A DNA stretch of 64,000 bases. Origin: Saccharopolyspora rhizosphaerae (GTDB lineage: Bacteria > Actinomycetota > Actinomycetes > Mycobacteriales > Pseudonocardiaceae). Shown one piece after another: positions 9,817-19,011 of this stretch. Every line of letters begins with the position of its first letter. Within the stretch, counting starts at the first letter, position 1. The notes beneath the pieces are model-generated. The model was not told where the DNA came from. It made no database searches and saw nothing but the letters and a program-made list of their open reading frames with translations. The stretch lies in contig NZ_RSAA01000015.1 of NCBI RefSeq assembly GCF_003931915.1, positions 372,001 through 436,000 on the forward strand. The letters are read 5' to 3'. Made by a program: the position numbers and the translations under genes.

Positions 9817-11913
9817 GTGCGGTTCGACGTGCTGGGGCCTGTTCGGGTGCGGCACGGGACCGCGGAGGTGCCGGTTCCCGGACTGCTGCGGCAACGGCTG
9901 CTCGCCCTGCTCCTCGCGCACGCCAACACACCCGTGTCGGCCGGATGGCTGTCCACCGCGCTGTGGGGCGGTGAACCGGAGCGGCGCGGCAGCAAGCTGC
10001 ACCTGCTCGTGCACCGGTTGCGAAGAACCCTCGGAGAACCGGAACGCCTGGTCTCCGACGCCGGGTCCTACTCGTTGCAGGTCGGCCCGGACGAGCTCGA
10101 CGTGGAGCGCTTCGAGACGCTGCTCGACCTCGCCGAGCGCAACCTCGACCCGCAGCGCCGCGTCGAGGTGCTGCGCCAAGCCCTGCGGTTGTGGCGCGGA
10201 TCCCCGTTCCAGGACCTCGATCTCGCGGAGCTCGTGGGCGAGGCGCAGCGCGTCGAGGAGCGCCGCCTGGTCGCGCTGGAGCAGTTGCACGCGGCCGAGC
10301 TCGACTGCGGCCGGCACTCCTTCATCATCGCCGATCTGTCCGAGCTGGTGCGCGAGAACCCGCTGCGGGAGCGCCTGCACGCCCTCCTCATGACGGCGCT
10401 GTACCGGGCGGGCAGGCAGGCCGACGCGCTGGCCGTCTACCGCCGCGCGCGTCGCACCGTGGTCGACGAGCTCGGGCTCGAGCCCGGTCCGGCGCTGCGG
10501 GCGCTGGAGCGGCGCATCCTCTCCGGCGAGCACATCGAGTTCGAGTCACCGACCGCCCGTCTCGCCACGCGCCCGGCGCAACTCCCGCACGACGTCCCGG
10601 GATTCGTCGGCCGCGAGGCCGCGCTGGCCGAACTCGACCGGCTCAGCGAGAAGACCGACGTGCCCCTCGCGGTCGTCGCCGGGACCGCCGGGGTGGGCAA
10701 GTCCGCGCTGGTCACGCACTGGGCTCACGAAGCGCGCAATCGTTTTCCGGACGGCCAGCTCTACGTCGACCTGCGCGGGTACGGTCCTGACGAGCCGTTG
10801 ACCACCACCGATGTGCTCGCCGGGTTCCTGCGCGCCTTGGGTGTCCCCGGTGATGCGATCCCGGCCGACGCCACCGAGCGCGCCGCTCGCTTCCGCACCG
10901 TGGTCGACCAGCGGCGACTGCTGATCGTGCTGGACAACGCCGCCGCGGCGGACCAGGTCCGGCCGTTGCTGCCCGGCACGCCCACGAGCTTCGTGGTCGT
11001 CACCAGCCGGGACTCGCTGCCCGGGCTGAGCGCCCGCGACGGTGCGTGCCGGCTGGTGCTCGACCGCATGGACGCCGCCGAGGCGCACGCGCTGCTCACG
11101 GACCGGCTCGGCGACCAGGGGGTGAGCGCCGAGACGTCGCGGCCGCTGATCGAGCGGTGCGCCCGCTTGCCGCTGGCGCTGCGCGTCGCCGCCGAACGCC
11201 TCCACCAGAGCAAGACCCGGGACGTAGGTGAGCTGCTGGAGGAGCTGACCGACGAGCACCGCAGCTTGGACGCGCTCGAGACCGGGGACGAGCACACCTC
11301 GGTGCGCGCGGTGTTCTCCTGGTCCTACCGGAACCTGTCCGACGACGCGGCGAGGTTGTTCCGGCTCTGCGGCTTCACCTGCAGGCACGCCGGTCACCGC
11401 GTCGGCACCTACGCGCTCACCGCGCTGCTCGGCGCCGACGACGTGCAGACGACGCAGCGGCTGCTGGACGTCCTGGTCCGCGCGCACCTGATCACCGAGG
11501 TGGGGCACAGCCGCTACGAGATGCACGCGCTGCTCGGCGACTACGCCGCGGAACTCGCCGAGCAGGAGCGCAACCAGCCCGCGGTCGTGGACCGCCTGCT
11601 GGGCTTCTACCTGCACACCGCTGATCAGGCGATGCGCCTCCTGCAGCCGAGCCGCCAACCCGAGGCGGGCGGCCTGCCGCGACCGGTGGCGATGCCGAGG
11701 CTGACGAGCGAGGCGGCCGCCGTGCGCTGGCTGGAGATCGAACGCCCCAACCTCATGTGCGTGGCGGAGACCGCCGCCAAGGCGGGGATGGACGACCTGG
11801 TCGGGGTGGTGTGCCGGCTGCTGCACGGCTACCTCGCCGCCGACGACCGCTACTACGACGACGCCGAGCGCCTCGCCACCCTCGCCTCAGGAGCCGCCCT
11901 CAGCGACCACTGA
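9817..11913 (+). CDS. SARP/AfsR-family transcriptional regulator without TPR tail
   Basis: 699 residues. Order: winged-helix OmpR-like DNA-binding domain (about 1-95, 'LLLAHANTPVSAGWLSTALW'), bacterial transcriptional activation domain (about 96-245), then an NB-ARC STAND ATPase with P-loop 'GTAGVGKSALVTHW' at about 288 and 'RRLLIVLDNAAAADQVRPLL' as Walker B. The chain stops soon after the winged-helix/NB-ARC region, at the point where AfsR-type proteins normally continue into TPR repeats. SARPs usually activate secondary-metabolite genes, but none is in the window, so this is an orphan regulator here. GTG 9817 has TGGGGG ten bases upstream. Confidence 0.88.
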   Translation: MRFDVLGPVRVRHGTAEVPVPGLLRQRLLALLLAHANTPVSAGWLSTALWGGEPERRGSKLHLLVHRLRRTLGEPERLVSDAGSYSLQVGPDELDVERFETLLDLAERNLDPQRRVEVLRQALRLWRGSPFQDLDLAELVGEAQRVEERRLVALEQLHAAELDCGRHSFIIADLSELVRENPLRERLHALLMTALYRAGRQADALAVYRRARRTVVDELGLEPGPALRALERRILSGEHIEFESPTARLATRPAQLPHDVPGFVGREAALAELDRLSEKTDVPLAVVAGTAGVGKSALVTHWAHEARNRFPDGQLYVDLRGYGPDEPLTTTDVLAGFLRALGVPGDAIPADATERAARFRTVVDQRRLLIVLDNAAAADQVRPLLPGTPTSFVVVTSRDSLPGLSARDGACRLVLDRMDAAEAHALLTDRLGDQGVSAETSRPLIERCARLPLALRVAAERLHQSKTRDVGELLEELTDEHRSLDALETGDEHTSVRAVFSWSYRNLSDDAARLFRLCGFTCRHAGHRVGTYALTALLGADDVQTTQRLLDVLVRAHLITEVGHSRYEMHALLGDYAAELAEQERNQPAVVDRLLGFYLHTADQAMRLLQPSRQPEAGGLPRPVAMPRLTSEAAAVRWLEIERPNLMCVAETAAKAGMDDLVGVVCRLLHGYLAADDRYYDDAERLATLASGAALSDH

Positions 11914-11944
11914 CCGGGGACGAGGTGCTGTCTCGCGGCCGCCT

Positions 11945-11967
11945 GCGTCACCCTGGCGGGTGGACGC
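11945..11967. terminator. Hairpin between convergent SARP and LysR genes
   Basis: Arms GCGTCACCC (11945-11953) and GGGTGGACGC (11958-11967) pair with one bulge across a four-base loop. It lies between two convergent genes and could terminate both. Confidence 0.4.
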
Positions 11968-12123
11968 CACACGAGCGGGTCCTGCGTGGGTGCTCGTGAC
12001 CGGAAGTCGGCTCGGCGCAGCACGTTCCGGGGGCGGCGCCGACCGGTGGCGTGCAGGTGTGGTTGTCTCGAACAGGCGACGGGATCCACACCTCCGGACC
12101 CGGTTCCCCGAGGTGGCCGGTGG

Positions 12124-13029
12124 TCACCGTGCGGTGGGTTCTTTCCTGGACGCGTGGTCCGAGGAAGTACGGAAGGCCTCGCGGCAGGAGCGGACCAGTT
12201 CGCGTGCCGCCACGGTGGCTCCGGGACGCCAGGTGATCGCGAGCAGCGCCGGGTCGGTGACACCGGTGATCGGCAGCGCGGTGAGGTCGGGGAACTCGGC
12301 CGCCATCGACTCGCTGAGGATCGCCACGCCGAGCCCGCGCCGCGCCAGGTCGGCGATCGCGGCCGCCGCGCTGGCCTGCAACGCGATCACCGGTTCCACA
12401 CCGCGTCGCGCGCAGGCCCGGTCGAACACCGCCCGCAGACCGGTGCCCGCCGGCATGCAGACGACCGGGTGAGCGGCCAGCTCGTGCAGCGACACCTCGC
12501 CGGAGAGCTCGTGTCCCGCGGGAACAGCGGCGACCAGCGGTTCGCTGATGATCGTGAAGCTCTCCAGCCCCTCGGGTGCGGCCTCGGTGCCGATCAGCGC
12601 CAGGTCCAGGGCTCCGTGGCGGACGTCGTCCACCAGCCGGTCGGAGTTGTCCTCGCGCAGCGACAGCTCCACCCCGGGGTGGGCGCGGTGGAACTCGGCC
12701 AGAGCGTCGAACAGCGGTGTGACCGCGCAGCCGATGACCATCCCGACCTCGAGGTTCCCGCGCAGCAGGCCGGTGATCTCGCCGACCGCCTGGCCCACGG
12801 CTCCGGCCGCGGCCAGCGCGGCACGCGCGTGCTCCAGCGCTGCTCTGCCCGCTGCCGTCAGCTCGGCGGTGCGCGCCGACCGGTCGAAGAGCTCCGCGCC
12901 GAGCTCCTCCTCCAGCCGCTTGACCTGCGCGCTCACGCCGGACTGGCTGATGTGCACGCGCTGCGCGGCCCGGGTGAAGTTCCGCTCCTCGGCCACGGCC
13001 ACGAAGTACTCCAGCTGCCGCAAGTCCAC
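12124..13029 (-). CDS. LysR-family transcriptional regulator
   Basis: 301 residues. The N-terminal winged helix-turn-helix is typical ('MDLRQLEYFVAVAEERNFTR' then 'AAQRVHISQSGVSAQVKRLE'). The effector domain follows, with 'IGCAVTPLFDALAEFHRAHP' near 100 and 'PVVCMPAGTGLRAVFDRAC' near 190. GTG start at 13029. It is divergent from the SnoaL-like gene, and the gap between them holds a perfect inverted repeat that LysR proteins commonly use to regulate both themselves and the neighbour. The effector is unknown. Confidence 0.92.
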   Translation of the reverse strand: MDLRQLEYFVAVAEERNFTRAAQRVHISQSGVSAQVKRLEEELGAELFDRSARTAELTAAGRAALEHARAALAAAGAVGQAVGEITGLLRGNLEVGMVIGCAVTPLFDALAEFHRAHPGVELSLREDNSDRLVDDVRHGALDLALIGTEAAPEGLESFTIISEPLVAAVPAGHELSGEVSLHELAAHPVVCMPAGTGLRAVFDRACARRGVEPVIALQASAAAAIADLARRGLGVAILSESMAAEFPDLTALPITGVTDPALLAITWRPGATVAARELVRSCREAFRTSSDHASRKEPTAR

Positions 13030-13032
13030 AAC

Positions 13033-13056
13033 TTCTGATGATAGCTCCCATCAGAA
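13033..13056. promoter_or_regulatory. LysR-type operator in the divergent promoter
   Basis: Perfect 8-bp arms TTCTGATG (13033-13040) and CATCAGAA (13049-13056) separated by eight bases, immediately upstream of the LysR start codon. A further half-like TTCTGA lies at 13070-13075. Placement and symmetry fit a LysR autoregulatory site. Confidence 0.6.
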
Positions 13057-13124
13057 CTACCTGTTGGACTTCTGACGCGGGTGGGCGCACGGTGGACGTG
13101 CACGCACCGGACGGAGGAGGAGAG

Positions 13125-13499
13125 ATGCGGGAGAAGGCACGCACACCTGAGGACCTGACGAGGCTCTTCGTCGAGCGCAGCAACGCGGGGGACGCCGAAG
13201 GTGTGGCCGAGCTCTACGAACCCGACGCGGTCCTGGCGTACCCGCCGGGGAAGACGACCGTGGGACGCGACGCCATCCGGGCCCTGTGGGAGGAAGTCCT
13301 CACCCAGCGCCCGCACTTCGAACCCGAACCGCCGCTGCCGACGCTGATCAGCGACGACATCGCCCTCACCTCGACCCCGCCCGCTGACGGCACGGGTGCC
13401 CGCGCCCAGGTCGTCCGGCGCCAGCCCGACGGCACGTGGCTGCGCCTGCTCGACCAACCCGAGTTCCGAATCCCGGAGAACGGCCCTGATCGGGCCTGA
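13125..13499 (+). CDS. SnoaL/NTF2-like fold protein (SgcJ/DUF4440-like)
   Basis: 124 residues with the cone-shaped alpha+beta barrel signature: 'DLTRLFVERSNAGDAEGVAE' then 'LYEPDAVLAYPPGKTTVGRD', as in small polyketide-cyclase-like and ketosteroid-isomerase-like proteins. Members range from enzymes to ligand-binding proteins, so the activity cannot be assigned. The ATG at 13125 follows a strong GGAGGAGAG. It is divergent from the LysR gene and is its most likely target. Its stop codon abuts the stop of the convergent membrane-protein gene with no terminator space. Confidence 0.8.
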   Translation: MREKARTPEDLTRLFVERSNAGDAEGVAELYEPDAVLAYPPGKTTVGRDAIRALWEEVLTQRPHFEPEPPLPTLISDDIALTSTPPADGTGARAQVVRRQPDGTWLRLLDQPEFRIPENGPDRA

Positions 13500-14204
13500 T
13501 CACGGCCGTTCTGGGACGGCGGACCGCGCCTCGGAAGACCGGCTCGCCACGGCCGCCGTTCGGGGCTGAGCCGCGATCCGCCGAGGCCGAAGACCGAGCA
13601 CCACCGCCAGCACGATCAGTTCGAACAACGGCGCCGGAACGCCGAGCACCAGCCCCAGCGCGATGTCCGCGAGAGGGGCGAACACGGCCGCGGCGAAGAC
13701 CCGGGTGGACGCGGCGGGGATCTTCCGAGTCGACGCCCACGGGGTCCGCCGCCACGGCTTGGCCACCGACAACCACGCCTGGAACGCGATGGCCGACGCC
13801 ATCAAACCCGTTCCCACGAGCTGCAGGCCCGGAGGAGTCGGGTGACCGGCCTCGGCGGAGACCACGGACGCCTGCAGCGACTTGGACAGGATGAAGATCC
13901 CGGCGTAGAGCTGCACGACGGTGATCCCGAACTTCACCAGCACCCACCAGTTGCGGAAGAACCCCCACGGTGTCGCAGCGGCCAGCACGAACCCGGTGAA
14001 CGCCGCCGCGTTGGCCGCCGGCGCCAGCAGCGTCGTGTCCACCACGTGGGCCATCGTCGTGGCGGAGACCCGGACCTCCGCCTCCGCGCTGCGGTAGCTC
14101 ACCGACAGCAGGGTGAACAGCACCAGAGCCTGCGCCATCCACCCCACGGACGTCACGACGTGCAACCACACCAGGCCTTGCCGCCACCGCTGAGAACTCG
14201 CCAT
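13500..14204 (-). CDS. Integral membrane protein of unknown function
   Basis: 234 residues with about four to five hydrophobic helices: 'GLVWLHVVTSVGWMAQALVL' at the N-terminus, 'AANAAAFTGFVLAAATPWGF' in the middle and 'LADIALGLVLGVPAPLFELI' near the end, then an Arg/Ser-rich cytoplasmic tail. The 'WLHV..S.GW' opening is common in small bacterial membrane families whose role is unknown. The gene is convergent with the SnoaL-like gene and shares no intergenic space with it. Confidence 0.7.
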   Translation of the reverse strand: MASSQRWRQGLVWLHVVTSVGWMAQALVLFTLLSVSYRSAEAEVRVSATTMAHVVDTTLLAPAANAAAFTGFVLAAATPWGFFRNWWVLVKFGITVVQLYAGIFILSKSLQASVVSAEAGHPTPPGLQLVGTGLMASAIAFQAWLSVAKPWRRTPWASTRKIPAASTRVFAAAVFAPLADIALGLVLGVPAPLFELIVLAVVLGLRPRRIAAQPRTAAVASRSSEARSAVPERP

Positions 14205-14289
14205 GCGCCCACGATGCGAGGCCGTCGCAGCGGCCGGATCCGGGTGAACCCGGAGGTCGGCCCCGGTCGCGGTATCGGGGGAGGGGCGA

Positions 14290-16188
14290 TCAGTGGAGGT
14301 GGGCGAGCCAGAGGAGGTCCCGCGCCCGGGTCATGGCTGCGAGCCGGCGGCGCTGGTGGGTCTCGTGGTCCGCGCGGGACCCGTCGGCGGGTTCGGCAGG
14401 CAGGAACACCGATCGGAACTCGGACCCCTTGGCGTGCGACGAGGTTCCGACGAGCACATCACCGGTGCCGCGTCCGTCCCAGCCGGACAACGGGCGAGCG
14501 GCGACCCCGGATCGGCGCAGCACGCCCAGCCAGTGCTCGGCGGCCGCGTCGGTCTCGGTGATGACCGCCGCCGACGAGTCGGCCTCCCGCGCCAGCAGGG
14601 CGCTCAGCAGCGCGCTCTCCTGGTCCTCGCCGTGCCACTCGACGACCTGGCCGCCTACCCGGACCGGCAGGGCCGCGCTCAACGGCAGCGCGGGCTCCTC
14701 GTCGAAGCGGTTGATCGCCACCACCTGGCCGGCGCGCTGCAGCACCGCGTCGCGGTTGCGGTAGTCGTGCCGCAGCACCTCGCCCCGCCCGCGCAACGAG
14801 ATCCCCGCTTCCGACAACCGCCAGCCACCCGTCAGGACCTGCTGCTGCCCGTCGCCGACCAGCAGCAGCTGGTCCGGCCCGTCGCCGCTGATCGCGTGCG
14901 CCAGCCGCAGGCCGATCACCGTCAACTCCTGCGCTTCGTCCACCACCACACCCGCGTACTGCCGAGGCAGCGGTCGCCGCTCGAGCTCCACCAGCGCGCG
15001 CTTGAGGACGTCGTTGTCGTCGAGGACGCCGCGCTCGGACAGCTCTCGCTCGTAGTCGCAGTAGAAGCGCCAGGCGTGCGGGCGGAAGTCCCGCGGCAGC
15101 TGACCGCCGCGCCCCTTGCGCGACAAGGTCCGGTAGGCGTCGAACGACGAGATCCCGCGGCCCTTGATCACCCGGTCGACCTCGTCCTTCCAGTACTCGC
15201 GCGAGTTGCGGAGCCGGTGCAGCACGTCGTCGCGGGTCCACACCGCGTCGAAGGCCCGCCGGACCTCCTGCTCGTCGACGTCCGCTGAACGGCCGCGGCC
15301 GACCAGGAAGTCCCGGGCCCACGCGTGCAGCGAGCGGAACTCGACCTGCCCCGACAGCTCCGGTGCCATCTCTTCGAAGCGCCAGGCCACGCGCTCCGGG
15401 ATCCACGGCAGCGGAGCCGTGTAGAGCAGCTTCCCCGCGCCGCGCCGCGCCAGGTAGGCCAGCCGGTGCAGCGCCAGGGTCGTCTTGCCGGTGCCCGCCG
15501 GACCGCTGATCTGCGCCGGACCCGAGTAGCTGCGCCGCACCGCCCCGAGCTGCGCGTCGTCCAGGAAGTACCGCCAGTCCCGGAACGGCCGCCGCGCGGC
15601 CGGGGGGACCGGTTCCTGCAGCACCTCGGGCACGCTGCCGCGCTGCCTCGGGACCGGCTCGGAGTTCCACATGATCGGCACGAGGTCGAACGTCCGGCTG
15701 TCCAGGTGCTTGGCCAGCGACAGCGCCTCGTCGGAGGTCAGGATCCGCTCGCCGTGCTTGAGCAACCGGTCGATCTCGTCCCCGGTGATCGCCAGGTGGT
15801 CGGCGCTGCGGCCCTTCCGGCCGGTGTGCTCGACCGGGTGCACCACCACGGAACGCAGCACCGACTCGCTGAGCAGCCCCGAGCCGATCGACGCCCCGGC
15901 CAGCAACTCCGCGGTCCACACGAACGCCGCCCGGGAGTCCTCCCAGTCCGGTTCGGTTTCCCGCAGCAGCACCACGAGCACACCCATCCGGCCGACCAGC
16001 ACGAGATCGGGGCGTTTCCGGGGCGTGTGCGGCGCGAACTGGTTGAGCAGCGGGAACAAGCCGTTGTCGCGCTCGGCGGCGAAGCGGTGCAGGACGCGCT
16101 TCTGCCACGACGGCAGCAACCGGTCCCGCAGCTGCACCTCCGCTTCGCGCCGGAGCCATTCCTGACGGTGGTGAAAGGTCCCGGTCAC
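14290..16188 (-). CDS. Superfamily 1 (UvrD/Rep-like) DNA helicase with NERD-like N-terminus
   Basis: 632 residues. Helicase motifs in order: Walker A 'GPAGTGKTTLALHRLAYL' near 224, motif II 'VVVDEAQELTVIGLRLAHAI' near 411, motif III around 'LLLVGDGQQQVLTGG', motif V 'SSHAKGSEFRSVFLP' and motif VI 'MTRARDLLWLAHLH' at the very C-terminus. The first 200 residues contain 'KRPDLVLVGRMGVLVVLLRE', laid out like a NERD nuclease-related domain, but the catalytic ExK is absent. A DNA repair or RNA-polymerase-recycling role is possible; the partner is unknown. GTG 16188 has AGGAGG five bases upstream, which decides the start. Confidence 0.85.
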   Translation of the reverse strand: MTGTFHHRQEWLRREAEVQLRDRLLPSWQKRVLHRFAAERDNGLFPLLNQFAPHTPRKRPDLVLVGRMGVLVVLLRETEPDWEDSRAAFVWTAELLAGASIGSGLLSESVLRSVVVHPVEHTGRKGRSADHLAITGDEIDRLLKHGERILTSDEALSLAKHLDSRTFDLVPIMWNSEPVPRQRGSVPEVLQEPVPPAARRPFRDWRYFLDDAQLGAVRRSYSGPAQISGPAGTGKTTLALHRLAYLARRGAGKLLYTAPLPWIPERVAWRFEEMAPELSGQVEFRSLHAWARDFLVGRGRSADVDEQEVRRAFDAVWTRDDVLHRLRNSREYWKDEVDRVIKGRGISSFDAYRTLSRKGRGGQLPRDFRPHAWRFYCDYERELSERGVLDDNDVLKRALVELERRPLPRQYAGVVVDEAQELTVIGLRLAHAISGDGPDQLLLVGDGQQQVLTGGWRLSEAGISLRGRGEVLRHDYRNRDAVLQRAGQVVAINRFDEEPALPLSAALPVRVGGQVVEWHGEDQESALLSALLAREADSSAAVITETDAAAEHWLGVLRRSGVAARPLSGWDGRGTGDVLVGTSSHAKGSEFRSVFLPAEPADGSRADHETHQRRRLAAMTRARDLLWLAHLH

Positions 16189-16298
16189 GGCGCCTCCTGT
16201 CCAGCTCCTGCACAAGCCGGGTCACGCGCAAGCGGTGAACACGCTCAGTCATCGACAGTAGTGCGGTTCGTGGCGATTTCGAGCGTGTGGCGATCGCG

Positions 16299-17957
16299 TC
16301 ACCTGGATGTCGCAGGCGGCTGGTCTTCGACCAGGAACTCCAACGTGGAGATCGGCAGCGCGCCGTGACCGAGGACCGTGTCGTGGAACTTCGTGATGTC
16401 GAACTCCGTGCCCAGCCGCCGCTGCGCGGCCTCCCGGATCCGCTGGATCTCCAGGCGCCCCACCAAGTACGACAGCGCCTGGCCCGGGTAGACGATGTAG
16501 CGGTCGACCTCGGAGGTCGCCTCCAGCTCCGACAGCGTGGTGCTGGAGGTCATCGTCTCCAGCGCGCGCTGCCTGCTCCAGCCGAACTCGTGCAGTCCGG
16601 TGTCCACGACCAACCGAGCGGCGCGCAGCAGGTCCTGCACAACCATGCCCAGCCGCATCAGGTCGTCGGAGTACAGGCCCATCTCGTCGGCCAGCCGCTC
16701 GGTGTAGAGCCCCCAGCCCTCGGTGTAGGCGTTGAACCCGGCGAGCCTGCGCAGCAGCGGCAGGTCGGTGAGCTCCTGGGCGAGGCTGATCTGCAGGTGG
16801 TGGCCGGGCACCACCTCGTGGAAGGCGATCACCTCGGAGGCGAACCGCGGGCGCTGCTCGGCCCGGAGGGTGTTCGCGAAGTACACGCCCGGCCGCGAGC
16901 CGTCCAGCGCGGGCGACATGTAGAAGCCGATCGGCGTGCTCTCCGACGGGGTGCCCGGCACCGGGCGCACCTCGCACGGCTGCTGCGGCAGCCGCCCGAA
17001 CCAGTGCGGCGCGGCGTCGGTGGCCTTGGCGACGGCCTCGCGCGCGGCGGCGAGCATCTCCTCACCGTCGTTCCAGCACAGCGACCGGTCGGTCTGCATC
17101 CGCCGCAGCACCGCCTCCGGGTCCGGTTCGTCCCACAGGCGCCGGCCGAGCTCGGAGATCTCCGCGCGCAGCGACGCCAGCTGCGCCCGGCCGATCTCGT
17201 GCAGCTCGCGCGGGGTGTGGTCGGTGGTGGTGTGGGCGTGGATGAGCCGCTGGTACATCTCGTGGCCCTCCGGGATCCAGCACAGGCCCGGCCGGTCGGC
17301 GTCGCGCGCGTGCGGCGCGATCTCGCGCGCCAGCACTTCCCGGTACTCGGCCAGCGCCGGGTGCACCACCTCGTGGATCAGGCGTCGCCGCTTGTGGTCG
17401 AGGTCGTCGGGGAGCTGCTGGGTGAGCAGCGGGTCCTGCTCGGGGTGCGCCAGGTGGTCGTCGAGGTGCGCGATCGCGTCGTCCAGCAGCGGGCGCACCG
17501 GCACCCGGCCCGCCCGGACGCCCTCGCGGTGGCGCTGCGCGGCGGCCGCGGTGAAGTCGGGGATGCGGGCGATGCGCCGCAGGTAGTCCTCGGACTGCTG
17601 CTGCCCGCTGACCGGCACCTGCCCGAGGTGGAACAGCAGGCCCGCGACCGGCGCGAACAGGTTGCCGATCACGGTGTGCTCGGGGGACCGGGCGTCGAGC
17701 CGGTTGACCGTGGACTGCGCGTGCTGCACCACGATCGCGAGGGTCAAGCGGTCTTCGAGGCCCGCGTGCGTGGTGTCGAGGGCCATCGCCCGCACCCTGA
17801 TGTCCTCGGCGTGCTCGCGGTGGGCGAACTCGGCGGCTGCGGAGATGTCCGGCAGCAGGTGGTCGCGGCCCGGCAGGCCGTAGAGCGAGGCACCGATCGG
17901 GTCGGCGTCCAGGTCCAGGGCGAGGAGCTCTTCGGCGAGCTGTTCGGGCGTCGTCAC
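16299..17957 (-). CDS. DUF885-family zinc metallopeptidase-like protein
   Basis: 552 residues, the usual family length. The zinc-binding helix appears as 'AFHEVVPGHHLQISLAQEL' near residue 379 (HExxxGHH) and is followed by 'YTEGWGLYTERLADEMG' about 25 residues on, whose Glu is expected to complete the site. No signal peptide, so a cytoplasmic location is likely; a peptidase or esterase role is inferred from fold and motif only. GTG start at 17957. The preceding region has no strong ribosome binding site. It is codirectional with the helicase gene downstream, 110 bases apart. Confidence 0.85.
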   Translation of the reverse strand: MTTPEQLAEELLALDLDADPIGASLYGLPGRDHLLPDISAAAEFAHREHAEDIRVRAMALDTTHAGLEDRLTLAIVVQHAQSTVNRLDARSPEHTVIGNLFAPVAGLLFHLGQVPVSGQQQSEDYLRRIARIPDFTAAAAQRHREGVRAGRVPVRPLLDDAIAHLDDHLAHPEQDPLLTQQLPDDLDHKRRRLIHEVVHPALAEYREVLAREIAPHARDADRPGLCWIPEGHEMYQRLIHAHTTTDHTPRELHEIGRAQLASLRAEISELGRRLWDEPDPEAVLRRMQTDRSLCWNDGEEMLAAAREAVAKATDAAPHWFGRLPQQPCEVRPVPGTPSESTPIGFYMSPALDGSRPGVYFANTLRAEQRPRFASEVIAFHEVVPGHHLQISLAQELTDLPLLRRLAGFNAYTEGWGLYTERLADEMGLYSDDLMRLGMVVQDLLRAARLVVDTGLHEFGWSRQRALETMTSSTTLSELEATSEVDRYIVYPGQALSYLVGRLEIQRIREAAQRRLGTEFDITKFHDTVLGHGALPISTLEFLVEDQPPATSR

Positions 17958-18031
17958 GGACCAATCGTGCCCCGACCGGCCGACATCCGGCAGGGCGTCC
18001 GGCCCCGGCCTGGCTCGGGGACAATGGAGGT

Positions 18032-18853
18032 GTGGACCCGCTGCACGATCCGGACGACGAGGCCCTGCTCGACCCCAGGCAAGCGCGCGACCTGGCCGGG
18101 CTGGTCGAGACCGCGCGTCTGGCCTCGGCCGTGGTCCGCTACGGCACGCGCACCCAGGTGGGTGCCGCGACCGTGGTGCTCAACCCGGACAACCCGCTGC
18201 CGGTGGCCAACCACGCGTGCGCGCTGTGGGGCACCGGAGCCCAGGTCGCCACCACGCTGCTCGAGCTGGAGACCGTGTTCGCCGAGGCCGGACGCGCGGA
18301 AGCCGTGGTTTACGCCTCGCCGACCACGGTCGGGGAGATCGAGGGCATCGCCGACGACGCGGCCTGGCGCGCCGTCGAGGAGCAGGTCGTGATGCTGCAC
18401 CGCTCCCGGGGCTTCAGCCGCAGCGAGACCCGTCCCGCCGAGGACCGCGACCTGCCGGGCATCGTCGATCTCTACGCCGACGAGATGGGGCTGTCCGAGG
18501 AAGGTGAGCAGCGCTTGGCGCGCCACCTCGGCCACCGCATCGACGACAACCGCAGCGTCGTGCTCGTCGTCGACGACCCCGGGCTCGACCGCATCACGGG
18601 CTTCGCGCAGGGCTTCGTCGAACGCGGTGTCGGCCTGCTCGAGCAAGTCGTGGTCCGCCCCGGTCGCCGGCGTCGCGGCTACGGCCACGACCTGGTCACC
18701 GACGTCTCCGAGGAACTGCGCCGCATGGGCGCGCTCCTGGTCGCGGGCCACGCCGAGGAAGGCGGCACGGCCCAGCGCTTCGCCGAGGACATCGGCTTCG
18801 AGGTCGCCTACGGCGTCACCGCCTACGCCCGCCGGATCGACGACCTCCTCTGA
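18032..18853 (+). CDS. GNAT-family acetyltransferase
   Basis: 273 residues. The C-terminal half (about 130-265) is a GNAT fold with acetyl-CoA loop 'VVRPGRRRRGYGHDLVTDVS' and the preceding strand 'GVGLLEQVVV'. The N-terminal 125 residues ('TRTQVGAATVVLNPDNPLPV') form a separate domain without a recognised family, possibly for substrate recognition. The GTG at 18032 has GGAGG only one base away and GACAAT six bases upstream, so the transcript may be leaderless or nearly so. Divergent from the DUF885 gene. Confidence 0.78.
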   Translation: MDPLHDPDDEALLDPRQARDLAGLVETARLASAVVRYGTRTQVGAATVVLNPDNPLPVANHACALWGTGAQVATTLLELETVFAEAGRAEAVVYASPTTVGEIEGIADDAAWRAVEEQVVMLHRSRGFSRSETRPAEDRDLPGIVDLYADEMGLSEEGEQRLARHLGHRIDDNRSVVLVVDDPGLDRITGFAQGFVERGVGLLEQVVVRPGRRRRGYGHDLVTDVSEELRRMGALLVAGHAEEGGTAQRFAEDIGFEVAYGVTAYARRIDDLL

Positions 18854-18885
18854 ACCCTCCTGCGCCGGGTCGCGCCCACGCGTGT

Positions 18886-18903
18886 CCCAGTACGCGGACT
18901 GGG
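18886..18903. other. Short inverted repeat upstream of the MFS gene
   Basis: Arms CCCAGT (18886-18891) and ACTGGG (18898-18903) around six bases. It could be a weak terminator of the GNAT gene or an operator for the MFS exporter. Short, so low weight. Confidence 0.25.
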
Positions 18904-19011
18904 CCGGTCAGGTGAGGTTCGGACCACGAAAGCCCCGGCGCCGGAATTTCCCGGGCACCGGACGGCGTTGGAGATCGTGGCTCAGACTGTCGAGAACCTG
19001 GGGAGGAAGCT

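Noticed and set aside
9817-11913. A secondary-metabolite cluster around the SARP
   Set aside because: No polyketide, peptide or terpene synthase, tailoring enzyme or cluster transporter next to it.
16287-18392. A 701-codon plus-strand frame across the DUF885 and GNAT genes
   Set aside because: Covers parts of two real genes, has no ribosome binding site and no motif.
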